From Sphingobacteriia bacterium (lineage in GTDB: Bacteria; Bacteroidota; Bacteroidia; B-17B0; Aurantibacillaceae), in the NCBI GenBank assembly GCA_009927275.1, contig RFNG01000130.1:30560-94559 (forward strand): a stretch of 64,000 nucleotides of DNA, read 5' to 3'. This document shows, piece by piece, positions 39,199 to 47,900 of the stretch. A model generated the notes under the pieces. That model was not told where the DNA came from, ran no database searches, and saw only the letters and a list, made by a program, of their open reading frames with translations. Positions within the stretch are counted from its first letter, which is position 1. Each line of letters opens with the position of its first letter. A program made the position numbers and the translations under genes.

Positions 39199-39823
39199 TG
39201 GTTTCTAAATTTTGAGGCAGTTTATAATCACGTTCGCAAAACGGCGAATGTTCTAAAAGTTGACCTTGAGCGTTTTTATAGCGTTTAGGGGTATAATAGG
39301 GGGCCGTACTTTCACAAAACAAAATTTTATTATCGGAAGTATTAAAATGTATTTGATAAATCATGCCACGCGGAATAATTAAATAATCACCATACTCAAA
39401 AGGAATTTGCCCCATAAAAGTTTTTAATACTCCGGCACCTTTGTGTATAAATAAAAGCTCATCCGCATCCGCGTTTTTGTAAAAATAGGAGCTTTGACTT
39501 TGTTGAGGAGCAGCCAACCCAATGGCACAGTCCGCATTAACTAAAAGGGTTTTTCGGCTATTTAAAAAATCAGGTTCGGGACGTATTTTAAAACCTTCTA
39601 ACAACATGGGTCGAATATTTTTAGCCACTGCTATTTTTGGACTAACATCTTTTACACTGCTAATTTCTTTTATTTGTGTTGGCCGGTGTAAGTGATAAAG
39701 CAACGACGACATACCGCTGAATCCCTCGGTGCCAAAGAGCTGTTCGTATACATGGTTACCATGAGGTTTAAATTGTACATGGCGTTTTTTAGGAATAAGT
39801 CCTAGCTGGTGATAAATAGGCAT
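39143..39823 (-). CDS. hmgA: Homogentisate 1,2-dioxygenase, N-terminal part (frameshifted)
   Basis: Begins with the normal HmgA N-terminus (MPIYHQLGLIPKKRHVQF) and continues through EQLFGTEGFSGMSSLLYH, the cupin segment DADELLFIHKGAGVLKTFMG, EYGDYLIIPRGMIYQI, and EKGDFILKIKK. It then runs into GTTTT and a stop because of a single extra base, while the sense continues as EQQLHELV in the next frame. The half lacks all iron ligands and could not act alone. HmgA and hutU imply amino-acid catabolism, but no other tyrosine-degradation gene is in view. Confidence 0.88.
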   Translation of the reverse strand: MPIYHQLGLIPKKRHVQFKPHGNHVYEQLFGTEGFSGMSSLLYHLHRPTQIKEISSVKDVSPKIAVAKNIRPMLLEGFKIRPEPDFLNSRKTLLVNADCAIGLAAPQQSQSSYFYKNADADELLFIHKGAGVLKTFMGQIPFEYGDYLIIPRGMIYQIHFNTSDNKILFCESTAPYYTPKRYKNAQGQLLEHSPFCERDYKLPQNLETNDEKGDFILKIKKGTTTT

Positions 39824-39855
39824 AAATTAGTATGTATCGCAAAGTTTAAATTTAA

Positions 39856-40896
39856 TTATTTAGGTTTTAATTTTGGTCTAAGACGGCTTTTATAAACCGC
39901 CAAGCATTCGGGTCCATTTTTTACGCGGCCACGTCGTAGTTTTTTTTGCTCTTCAAAAGGCAAATGTATAATTTGTTTACAGGCTTCCGTACAACAGCCC
40001 TCCATTGTTGTTGCACAAGTTGCACATTGTATAAATAATAGGTGGCAGTCGTCATTTTTGCAATTAACATGTGTATCACACGCGGTACCACATTGATGAC
40101 AATGGGAAATAACATCATTGGTAACGCGTTCACCTAAACGCTCATCAAACACAAAATTCAAGCCTTTAAATTTACTTTCAAGTTGTTTTTCACGAATTTC
40201 ACGAGCATACTGAATTATACCGCCTTGTAAATGGTATACCGAGGTAAATCCTTTATATCGTAAATATGCCGAAGCTTTTTCACAACGTATACCACCCGTG
40301 CAGTACATTAAAATTTTTTGAGATTCTTTACCCTTAAGATGTTCAATAACCATAGGGAGTTCTTCTCTAAACGTATCGGCATCCGGACAAAATGCCCCTT
40401 CAAAGCGCCCCACTTCACTTTCGTAATGGTTGCGCATATCTACAACAATTGTACCGGATTCATTAAGGGCCGTATTAAAATCTTCGGCATTTAAATAGGC
40501 GCCTGTTTTTGAGGCGTCAAAATCCGGATCGGTTATGCCGTCTGAAACAATGCGTGTTTTTACTTTAATCATTAGCTTGTAAAACGACTTTCCATTTCCA
40601 TCCACAGCATGTTTAAATGGTATAGCTTTAAATGCATTACGGCTGTATAGCGAATCAACAAAGGCATCCCAAGATGTTTCCGGAATGCTCATTTGGGCGT
40701 TAATACCTTCTTGGGCAATATAGATTCGTCCTAAACAGTTTAAACCGCTCCATAAAATAAAAAGTTCATCCCGTAAGGCTTGGGGATTTTCTATTTTCAC
40801 ATAGCGGTAAAACGAAACGGTTTTACGTTTTAAAGATTCTTGCTTTAAGCGTTCTTTTAAAACAGATTTGTTAATGCGGTTAGCTAATATGGACAT
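39856..40896 (-). CDS. trhO: tRNA uridine(34) hydroxylase (rhodanese family)
   Basis: 346 residues. An N-terminal acylphosphatase-like domain (FYRYVKIENPQALRDELFILW, GRIYIAQEGINAQMSIP) precedes a rhodanese domain with the active loop CTGGIRCEKASAYL. A cysteine-rich C-terminal region follows (CHQCGTACDTHVNCKND, CATCATTMEGCCTEACK), likely zinc binding, as in YceA/TrhO proteins. The E. coli enzyme oxidises U34 of several tRNAs to 5-hydroxyuridine using oxygen. It lies 32 bases upstream of hmgA on the same strand. Confidence 0.92.
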   Translation of the reverse strand: MSILANRINKSVLKERLKQESLKRKTVSFYRYVKIENPQALRDELFILWSGLNCLGRIYIAQEGINAQMSIPETSWDAFVDSLYSRNAFKAIPFKHAVDGNGKSFYKLMIKVKTRIVSDGITDPDFDASKTGAYLNAEDFNTALNESGTIVVDMRNHYESEVGRFEGAFCPDADTFREELPMVIEHLKGKESQKILMYCTGGIRCEKASAYLRYKGFTSVYHLQGGIIQYAREIREKQLESKFKGLNFVFDERLGERVTNDVISHCHQCGTACDTHVNCKNDDCHLLFIQCATCATTMEGCCTEACKQIIHLPFEEQKKLRRGRVKNGPECLAVYKSRLRPKLKPK

Positions 40897-41226
40897 AACG
40901 GTTTAATTGCAGGTTAAACACGAAAAATATGTACTAAGGTATAAAATAAATTTGGGGTATAGTATTTATGTTGTTATGATATTCATCAGGCTTTAGTACT
41001 ACACATTTAATTTTACCATGTTTTAAAGCCTTTCATAGGTAATTTCTGTTGGGCGCTTTTTATTATTAGGGCATACTGGTACAAAATTAAAATGCAAAGC
41101 ATCGTTCCCGCTAAAAAAATACATCAATGCAATACACTGCCACGTTGAGCAATTTCATGTAACGGTTCATTTTAAAAGAAAAATATTAAGCGTCTTAAAA
41201 CAACCAATTTTACTTAACTTTCATTC
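40897..41226. other. Intergenic region without a recognisable gene
   Basis: 330 bases between divergently transcribed trhO and the metalloprotease gene. I see no tRNA, no ORF with coding character and no strong hairpin. There is an isolated TAAATTTG (-7-like) at 40947-40954 on the plus strand with no TTG at the right distance, and a weak 8-base inverted repeat (AGGCTTTA...TAAAGCCT, about 40989-41030) with a long loop. It should hold the promoters of both flanking genes, but I cannot point to them with confidence. Confidence 0.5.
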
Positions 41227-43398
41227 ATGAAATGCAGTGTTTTAGTTTTATTATTTTTTCTTTTACAAATCTCGCTTTTCGCTCAAGATTCGCTTTGGAA
41301 TAGGCTTTTAGAACTTCCACAAGGTAAAACCCGTCAAATTTCACCTCAATTTTATTCCTCATGGAGGCTAAATGCAGAATACAGTAAATTAAAACTTACA
41401 CAACACATTCAATTACCCGATCCTAATGGTAAACTTTTAGAATTTGAATTAAGTCCGGGCCATGACCTACATCCCGAACTTGAGCAGCAATTTCCAGAGA
41501 TTTCTACCTACCGGTTAAAGTCAAAACAAAATGGTTACGGCACACTGGTATACAGCACATTTGGCTTACATGCTCAGGTATTTTCAAGTACCGGCATTTT
41601 TTTTATCGATCCTGTTTTTAATACTTCAACAGAATATTACCAATCGTACTATACCCATGCCTTTAAAAAACCACAGCAATTTGCATTTATGCCATGCGAA
41701 ACCTTGCCAACAGCAGCCTATGATCAATTTAAATTACACCAAACGGTTTCCGGAATTTGTACTGGTAATGTTTTGCGTCAATACCGCATGGCCATAGCTT
41801 GTACGGGTGAATATGCCAAAGCGGCGACGGGATTGCAAAATCCAACAATTGCACAAACTTTAAGTAAAATAGTGGTGAGCTTAACACGGGTTAATGGGGT
41901 TTATGAAAGTGAAGCCGCCATTCGCCTGCAGTTGGTACCTTCGGAAACCTTAATTGTGTTTACAAATCCGGCTACTGATCCATTTACCGGAAATTCAAAT
42001 GCCAATGTTTTAATAAACGAATCACAAACCGTAATCACCAATACCATAGGCAGCAGTAATTTTGATATTGGCCATACGTTTTCAACAGGCGGCGGCGGTC
42101 TCGCGGCGTTAGGCTGTGTATGCTATAATCCAGCAAAAGCATCGGGCATTACAGGTTCTGGCAATCCGGTAGGTGACCCTTTTGATATAGATTATGTGGC
42201 GCATGAAATAGGACACCAGTTTGGAGGAAATCATACATTTAATGCCAATTCCGGATCTTGTAATGGAAACACAAATAGCTCAACTGCGGTTGAGCCGGGC
42301 AGTGGCGTAACAATAATGGCATATGCCGGAATTTGTGGGTCCTCAGATAATTTGGCAAACAATAGTATACCGTATTTTCAAGCCATTAGCTATGATGAAA
42401 TCACACAATTTTCACATTACGGATTAGGCGCTGCATGTACACAAACTTTAAGCACGGGAAATCAAGCACCTCAGGTATGGGCACCCGTATCGCATGTTGT
42501 TCCTGTTTCTACGCCATTTGTACTTACTGGCATGGCAACGGATCCCGACGGCGACCCTTTGGTATATTCGTGGGAAGGAACCGATGCCGGTGTAACACCA
42601 GCCGCTTGGAACTCAGGACAAGCTCCATTTTTTAGATCGTACAATCCAGTTGCCAGCCCAAGCCGCACATTTCCCACATCGGCCGTGGTTTTAAGTGGAA
42701 ATTATAAAGGAACCCGAGGCGAATATTTACCTTCAGTTTCTCAAACTTTACATTTTAGATTAACGGCCCGAGATCAAAAATCTGGTGGCGGAGGGTTATG
42801 TTATGCCAATACAGAAGTTAATATAGAAATGGCAGGTCCACTGGAAATTACATATCCCAGCACAACGGGTATTGTTTGGGCTTCAGCTTCTACTCAAACG
42901 GTTTTATGGGATGTTAATTTTACGGATTTACCACCTTTAAATGCCGACTCTGTTAAAATATCATTGTCGCTTGATAACGGACTTACGTTTACAGCACTTG
43001 TGCCATCTACAAAAAATGACGGTATGCACTTGATATCCGTACCGAGTGTAAGTAATACCAATTCCAATTGCAGAATTAAAATTGAGCCGCATGCAGGAAT
43101 ATATTATACCTTAAGTAAGCGTCCGTTTACAATTGTACCCGATTTGCTTTCAATACCAAAATCACAAACCCAACAACTTTTAACTTTAGCACCAAATCCT
43201 TGTCAGCGCCAGTCAAAATGGTATGGCGAACAAGTAGAATCACTGGATGTATTTAATGGTTCGGGCCAAATTCTAAATACATATAAATTTATTAAGCCTC
43301 AAAATCAAGGACAATTGGAATTTCCCACAGCCGGTTTATATTTAGTGCGTTTTAAATCAGCACAAGGTTATAGCTATATACGTGTATTGAGTTATTAG
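41227..43398 (+). CDS. Secreted reprolysin-like zinc metalloprotease with T9SS sorting domain
   Basis: 723 residues: signal peptide (about 1-19, ending LFAQ), a propeptide region, a metzincin-type catalytic domain with VAHEIGHQFGGNHTF (HExxHxxGxxH zinc motif, about residue 327), Ig/cadherin-like domains after about residue 400 (YSWEGTDAG, HFRLTARDQK), and a C-terminal type A sorting signal of the type IX secretion system (LAPNPCQ...GLYLVRFKSAQGYSYIRVLSY). It should be exported through the outer membrane and anchored or released as an extracellular protease. The sorting tail is good evidence for a functional T9SS elsewhere in the genome. The S41 peptidase gene begins three bases later. Confidence 0.9.
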   Translation: MKCSVLVLLFFLLQISLFAQDSLWNRLLELPQGKTRQISPQFYSSWRLNAEYSKLKLTQHIQLPDPNGKLLEFELSPGHDLHPELEQQFPEISTYRLKSKQNGYGTLVYSTFGLHAQVFSSTGIFFIDPVFNTSTEYYQSYYTHAFKKPQQFAFMPCETLPTAAYDQFKLHQTVSGICTGNVLRQYRMAIACTGEYAKAATGLQNPTIAQTLSKIVVSLTRVNGVYESEAAIRLQLVPSETLIVFTNPATDPFTGNSNANVLINESQTVITNTIGSSNFDIGHTFSTGGGGLAALGCVCYNPAKASGITGSGNPVGDPFDIDYVAHEIGHQFGGNHTFNANSGSCNGNTNSSTAVEPGSGVTIMAYAGICGSSDNLANNSIPYFQAISYDEITQFSHYGLGAACTQTLSTGNQAPQVWAPVSHVVPVSTPFVLTGMATDPDGDPLVYSWEGTDAGVTPAAWNSGQAPFFRSYNPVASPSRTFPTSAVVLSGNYKGTRGEYLPSVSQTLHFRLTARDQKSGGGGLCYANTEVNIEMAGPLEITYPSTTGIVWASASTQTVLWDVNFTDLPPLNADSVKISLSLDNGLTFTALVPSTKNDGMHLISVPSVSNTNSNCRIKIEPHAGIYYTLSKRPFTIVPDLLSIPKSQTQQLLTLAPNPCQRQSKWYGEQVESLDVFNGSGQILNTYKFIKPQNQGQLEFPTAGLYLVRFKSAQGYSYIRVLSY

Positions 43399-43401
43399 AG
43401 T

Positions 43402-45102
43402 ATGTCAAAAATTGTTTTTAAAACCGTAGTACTATCTACTTTTCTTATTTTTTTTATTAGTACCCAGGCAATTAAAGCGCAGGACTTTTTTGAAATCAGT
43501 AAACAGCTTGAATTACTGCATGCCGTGTATAAAGAAATTCATTTGCATTATGTAGAACAGCCTAACACGGGGAATATCTCTAAGCGGGCCATAGACGCTA
43601 TGCTAAGTGGACTGGACCCGTATTCGGTATTATTTACAGAAGATGATATAGAAGAATACCGTTATATGACTACGGGTGCCTATGGCGGGATAGGACTTAA
43701 TTTGCGTGAAATAAATGGTAAAGTTAGGGTTTACGAGTTGTATGAAAATGCACCTGCAGCAAAAGCCGGTATTCGCATTGGCGATATCATATATTCGGTC
43801 AACGGCATTCGCATTTTAAAGTATGACGATAAAGTTATGTCCTTACTTCGTGGAAGTCCGGGTTCTACGGTTACCCTTGAAATTCAATCTCATACAACAG
43901 CGCAACCGCAAACATTGAAGTTAATTCGTCAACACATTCAGCCTCCCGTAATTTCTAATGCGAGCTTGCTTAGTGACAGCTGCACCGGAATAATTCGGCT
44001 CGAGTCATTTACAGAGCGCTGCGCAGAAGATGTAAAAACAGCTTTAGTGCAATTAAAACGCCGGGGAGCAAAACGTTTAATTTTAGATTTACGCGATAAT
44101 CCAGGCGGTTTGTTACAGGAGGCAGTACGCTTGGTTAATCTTTTTGTATCTCCAGAACAACTCGTAGTTTATACAAAAGGCCGTAATCCGGAAATGAATT
44201 CAGAGTTTAAAACGGCAACAGCCGCATTAGACAGTGTTATGCCTATAGTGGTATGGATAAATGCGCATTCTGCTTCGGCTTCTGAAATTGTTGCCGGCGC
44301 CTTACAGGATTTAGACCGTGCTGTAATAGCTGGTGAACGTTCGTTTGGTAAAGGATTGGTGCAGCAAACAAAAACCTTACCCTATAACAGTCAAATTAAA
44401 ATAACGGTGGCTAAATACTATATTCCCAGTGGCCGTTGTATACAGGCTTTAGACTATGCCTCACGTAACGCCGAAGGTGTTGTAAATACAGTTCCAGACA
44501 GTTTAATAACCGCATTTAAAACCCGAAATGGAAGAATTGTATACGATGGCGCCGGAGTTTATCCTGATCTTCCCTTAATGAGCACACCCGGAGCGTATGT
44601 AGTTTCAAAACTTCAAGAGGCGTATTGTTTTTATGATTTTGCAAATAATTACGTGGCCGGACATCCCAAAATAGAAAAACCCGAGGCATTTAAAATTACA
44701 AACGCCGAATACGATGCGTTTGTAATTTTTTGTATTCAGCGACTGGATTCTATTTTAACAGACATGGATTTAGAATTAAACACTAAAATAAATTTTAAAA
44801 AAAATGGTATACGTGATTCCATTTCTATGAACCAGGCTCTTTGGGCAATAAAAACCGAGTTGAAAAATCAAAAAAAATCATGGTTTAGTCAATTTTCAAA
44901 TGATATAAAAACGGCACTCGAAGAAGAATTAATTGCGCGCTATTATTTTGAAAAAGGAAAACGGGCCTACCGCATAAAACATGAATACCAAATTCAAGAA
45001 CTTTTAAATGTTATGGCAGACCTTGAAAAATTTAATTCCTATTTAAAACCCTTAACGGATCAAAAACCAAAAAGACCGTTCAGTCAAAATAAACGCTACT
45101 GA
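43402..45102 (+). CDS. S41-family C-terminal processing peptidase
   Basis: 566 residues. Signal peptide, a helical N-terminal part (SGLDPYSVLFTEDD), a PDZ domain (GGIGLNLREINGKVRVYELYENAPAAKAGIRIGDIIYSVNG) and the S41 catalytic core: LILDLRDNPGGLLQEAVRLVNLF, the nucleophile in HSASASEIVAGAL and the general-base lysine in GERSFGKGLVQQTKTLP. CtpA-type enzymes trim or degrade periplasmic proteins from the C-terminus. A C-terminal helical extension of about 150 residues is usual in Bacteroidota. Probably co-transcribed with the preceding metalloprotease; its end overlaps the acyl-CoA synthetase gene by seven bases, tail to tail. Confidence 0.92.
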   Translation: MSKIVFKTVVLSTFLIFFISTQAIKAQDFFEISKQLELLHAVYKEIHLHYVEQPNTGNISKRAIDAMLSGLDPYSVLFTEDDIEEYRYMTTGAYGGIGLNLREINGKVRVYELYENAPAAKAGIRIGDIIYSVNGIRILKYDDKVMSLLRGSPGSTVTLEIQSHTTAQPQTLKLIRQHIQPPVISNASLLSDSCTGIIRLESFTERCAEDVKTALVQLKRRGAKRLILDLRDNPGGLLQEAVRLVNLFVSPEQLVVYTKGRNPEMNSEFKTATAALDSVMPIVVWINAHSASASEIVAGALQDLDRAVIAGERSFGKGLVQQTKTLPYNSQIKITVAKYYIPSGRCIQALDYASRNAEGVVNTVPDSLITAFKTRNGRIVYDGAGVYPDLPLMSTPGAYVVSKLQEAYCFYDFANNYVAGHPKIEKPEAFKITNAEYDAFVIFCIQRLDSILTDMDLELNTKINFKKNGIRDSISMNQALWAIKTELKNQKKSWFSQFSNDIKTALEEELIARYYFEKGKRAYRIKHEYQIQELLNVMADLEKFNSYLKPLTDQKPKRPFSQNKRY

Positions 45103-46856
45103 CGAAAAATCTCCTGAATCACCGAACTGTATTTTTGAGCAATAATTTTACGCTTTAAACTTAATTTGGGCGTTATTTCACCGCTTTCAACCGACCAGTG
45201 GCCCTGAACAATACGATGGCGCTTGATTTGTTCGTAGGCTCCCAGAGTGGGGTTAATGGCATTAACGTGTTGTTGAATGAGATCTTTTAATACCGGATGT
45301 TCGTGTATAGGTGCAGCGTCGTATCGTATATCCATATCTTGGCAATAGGCAACAAATGCATTAGTATTGGGCAATATTAAGGCTGAGGCAAATTTTTGAT
45401 CTTCACCAATAACCATGCAATGTTCAATATATCGGCATTCCTTTAATTTATTTTCAAGATAAACCGGGCTAATATATTTACCTCCTGAATTTTTAAAAAG
45501 TTCTTTTTTACGATCGGTGATAACTAAAAATTTATTTTCTGCAATATGGCCCACATCGCCAGTGCTAAACCAACCTTCAACATCAAGCACTTCACGGGTT
45601 GCTTCGGGATTTAAATAATATCCGCTCATCACACTGGGGCCGCGAAATAAAATTTCGCCATCGTCCGCAATTTTAACTTCGGAATTTGATAATACAATAC
45701 CCACCGAACCAAACTTTCGTTGGGCGGCATCACTTCTATTTATAGAAACAACCACACAGGTTTCAGTAAGCCCATAGCCTTGCAGTATTGTAATGCCGGC
45801 ACACGAAAACATGCGTTCTAAATTTGGATTTAAAGCAGAACCACCACTGGCAATTACTTTGATATTACCCCCAATAGCTGCGCGCCATTTACTATAAATA
45901 AGCGTATCGGCTATTTGCCGTTGAATAGCATACCATAAGCCGTTTTTATTATTTAATTCATAGCGCTTAGCTAATGCAATGCTCCAGTTAAATAGATATT
46001 TTTTTATACCATTTAGCTTTTCACCCGTTTGCAATATTCGATCCATTACTTTTTCCAGTAATCTTGGAACCGCCACAAAAACATCAGGCTTTATTTCACG
46101 CGCATTATCGCCAATTTTTTCTAAACTTTCAGCATAATAAATGCCAATGCCATGGTACAGGTATAAGGTATTTACCATACGTTCAAACACATGGTTTAAG
46201 GGCAAAAAACTTAAGGCTTTCCAGGTTTGTTTAAACGGAATAATATCCTTACATGCTAAAATATTTGCTACCATTTGCGCATGACGAATCATTACGCCTT
46301 TGGGCGTTCCGGTGGTGCCACTGGTATATAAAATACTTAATAAATCTTCCGCCGTAATTTCACTAATGCGTTGTTGCAGCGCGGCCTCATGTTTTAAGTA
46401 CACATCTTTTTGAGCAAAGTGCTCAAGCGCAATGGTATTATCTAATGGTGTAAAAGAAATAATGTGTTCTATAGGTGTTTGTGATTTAACGGCAAGTATT
46501 TTTTTTAAAACGGCCCGGTCTGAAATAAAAATCAATTTAGTCGCACTGTGATTTAAAATATAAATTAAATCGGTGTTACTTAAAGTAGGGTAAATAGGCA
46601 CAGTGGGCAACCCCGCCAACTGACATCCGTAATCGGCAATATTCCATTCGGGCATATTGCCAGCCATTAATGCCACCCGATCTCCTTTTTGAAATCCGGC
46701 ATCTATTAGTGCTGCTGCAAGCCAGTGCGCCCGGTTAAAAAAATCTGAGGTACTTAGGGCCTGCCAGCCCTTTGGATGTTTAGCGTTTAACAATTCAGAT
46801 TTTTTAAAATCAGTTTGTAAACGGTATAAAATATCAAAGGTTCTACGAATCTCCAT
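45096..46856 (-). CDS. Long-chain acyl-CoA synthetase (AMP-dependent)
   Basis: 586 residues of the adenylate-forming superfamily that activates fatty acids to acyl-CoA. The P-loop-like motif is SILYTSGTTGTPKGVMIRH. Others are LPLNHVFERM, IASGGSALNP, LQGYGLTETCVVVSINR, and the hinge GWFSTGDVGHIAENKFLVITDRKKELFKNSGGKYISP with the catalytic lysine region close to the C-terminus (ITPKLSLKRKII). Length fits the FACL/FadD15 group found in Bacteroidota. It diverges from the heptose epimerase gene across 63 bases. Confidence 0.92.
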   Translation of the reverse strand: MEIRRTFDILYRLQTDFKKSELLNAKHPKGWQALSTSDFFNRAHWLAAALIDAGFQKGDRVALMAGNMPEWNIADYGCQLAGLPTVPIYPTLSNTDLIYILNHSATKLIFISDRAVLKKILAVKSQTPIEHIISFTPLDNTIALEHFAQKDVYLKHEAALQQRISEITAEDLLSILYTSGTTGTPKGVMIRHAQMVANILACKDIIPFKQTWKALSFLPLNHVFERMVNTLYLYHGIGIYYAESLEKIGDNAREIKPDVFVAVPRLLEKVMDRILQTGEKLNGIKKYLFNWSIALAKRYELNNKNGLWYAIQRQIADTLIYSKWRAAIGGNIKVIASGGSALNPNLERMFSCAGITILQGYGLTETCVVVSINRSDAAQRKFGSVGIVLSNSEVKIADDGEILFRGPSVMSGYYLNPEATREVLDVEGWFSTGDVGHIAENKFLVITDRKKELFKNSGGKYISPVYLENKLKECRYIEHCMVIGEDQKFASALILPNTNAFVAYCQDMDIRYDAAPIHEHPVLKDLIQQHVNAINPTLGAYEQIKRHRIVQGHWSVESGEITPKLSLKRKIIAQKYSSVIQEIFRQ

Positions 46857-46919
46857 ATGTTGAAGTTCAATTATTTTTTTCAGATATCAAATAGTTCGCT
46901 TATTACGTACCTTTATAGC

Positions 46920-47885
46920 ATGATATTATTGACCGGAGCAGCTGGTTTTATTGCAAGTAATTTAATTAAACCCTTAATGCAACAGTGCAATAATCAGCTT
47001 ATAATTTCTGATGATTTTTCCCGTTCGGATAAGCGGTTTAATTTTAAGGATAAAACCGTTTATAAATGCATAGAACGTAATCAGCTTATAGCTTGGCTTA
47101 ACGAACATAACATTGCATTAGACTGGTGTATACATATTGGAGCACGTACCGATACAACCGAATATAATACGGCGGTATTTAATACGCTTAATGTAGAGTA
47201 TACCAAAGCGTTGTGGAAGTACTGTACTACGCACAAGATTCCCTTTATTTATGCTTCTTCTGCTGCTACCTATGGAGATGGCCAAAACGGATATTCCGAT
47301 TCGCATAGTTTAGTAAACTCTTTAAAACCTTTAAACCCTTACGGTGACAGCAAACATCGATTTGATTTATGGGCGCTAAATCAACAGCATACGCCTCCGC
47401 ATTGGTATGGATTAAAGTTTTTTAATGTTTATGGACCTAATGAATACCATAAAGGCCGAATGGCGTCAGTGGTTTATCATGCATTTCGTCAAATACAAGA
47501 TACTGGTACAGTTAAGTTGTTTAAATCGCATCGATCCAATTGTGATGACGGCATGCAAAAACGTGATTTTATTTACGTAAAAGATCTGGTTAAGGTCATT
47601 TTATATCTTATTCAATCTAGGCCCTCATCAGGACTTTACAATTTAGGTACCGGAAATGCACGATCATTTAACGACCTGGTTGCTGCTGTTTTTAATGCCA
47701 TGCGGGTATCACCTAACATCAAGTATATTGATATACCACAAGATATTCGAGAAGCCTATCAGTATTTTACAGAAGCTCAAATGCAAAAATTATTAGACAG
47801 CGGCTATACAACACCCTTTTACAGTCTTGAATCAGGCATACATGAGTATGTGAATGCGTACTTAATGCCAAATACATATGAATAG
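46920..47885 (+). CDS. hldD: ADP-L-glycero-D-manno-heptose 6-epimerase
   Basis: About 321 residues, extended short-chain dehydrogenase fold. NAD site MILLTGAAGFIASNLI, then IHIGARTDTTEYN, active-site YGDSKHRFD (Y-x3-K), GLKFFNVYGPNEYHKGRMASVV and RDFIYVKDLV. It makes the ADP-heptose used in the LPS inner core. The track start at 46857 adds a non-conserved leader; the ATG at 46920 puts the glycine-rich motif at the N-terminus, as in the family. hutU follows 15 bases later. Confidence 0.93.
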   Translation: MILLTGAAGFIASNLIKPLMQQCNNQLIISDDFSRSDKRFNFKDKTVYKCIERNQLIAWLNEHNIALDWCIHIGARTDTTEYNTAVFNTLNVEYTKALWKYCTTHKIPFIYASSAATYGDGQNGYSDSHSLVNSLKPLNPYGDSKHRFDLWALNQQHTPPHWYGLKFFNVYGPNEYHKGRMASVVYHAFRQIQDTGTVKLFKSHRSNCDDGMQKRDFIYVKDLVKVILYLIQSRPSSGLYNLGTGNARSFNDLVAAVFNAMRVSPNIKYIDIPQDIREAYQYFTEAQMQKLLDSGYTTPFYSLESGIHEYVNAYLMPNTYE

Positions 47886-47900
47886 TTTAATATAAAAAAA

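Noticed and set aside
40989-41030. AGGCTTTA...TAAAGCCT as a terminator or operator
   Set aside because: Eight-base arms with a long loop in AT-rich DNA and no T-tract; such matches are expected by chance.
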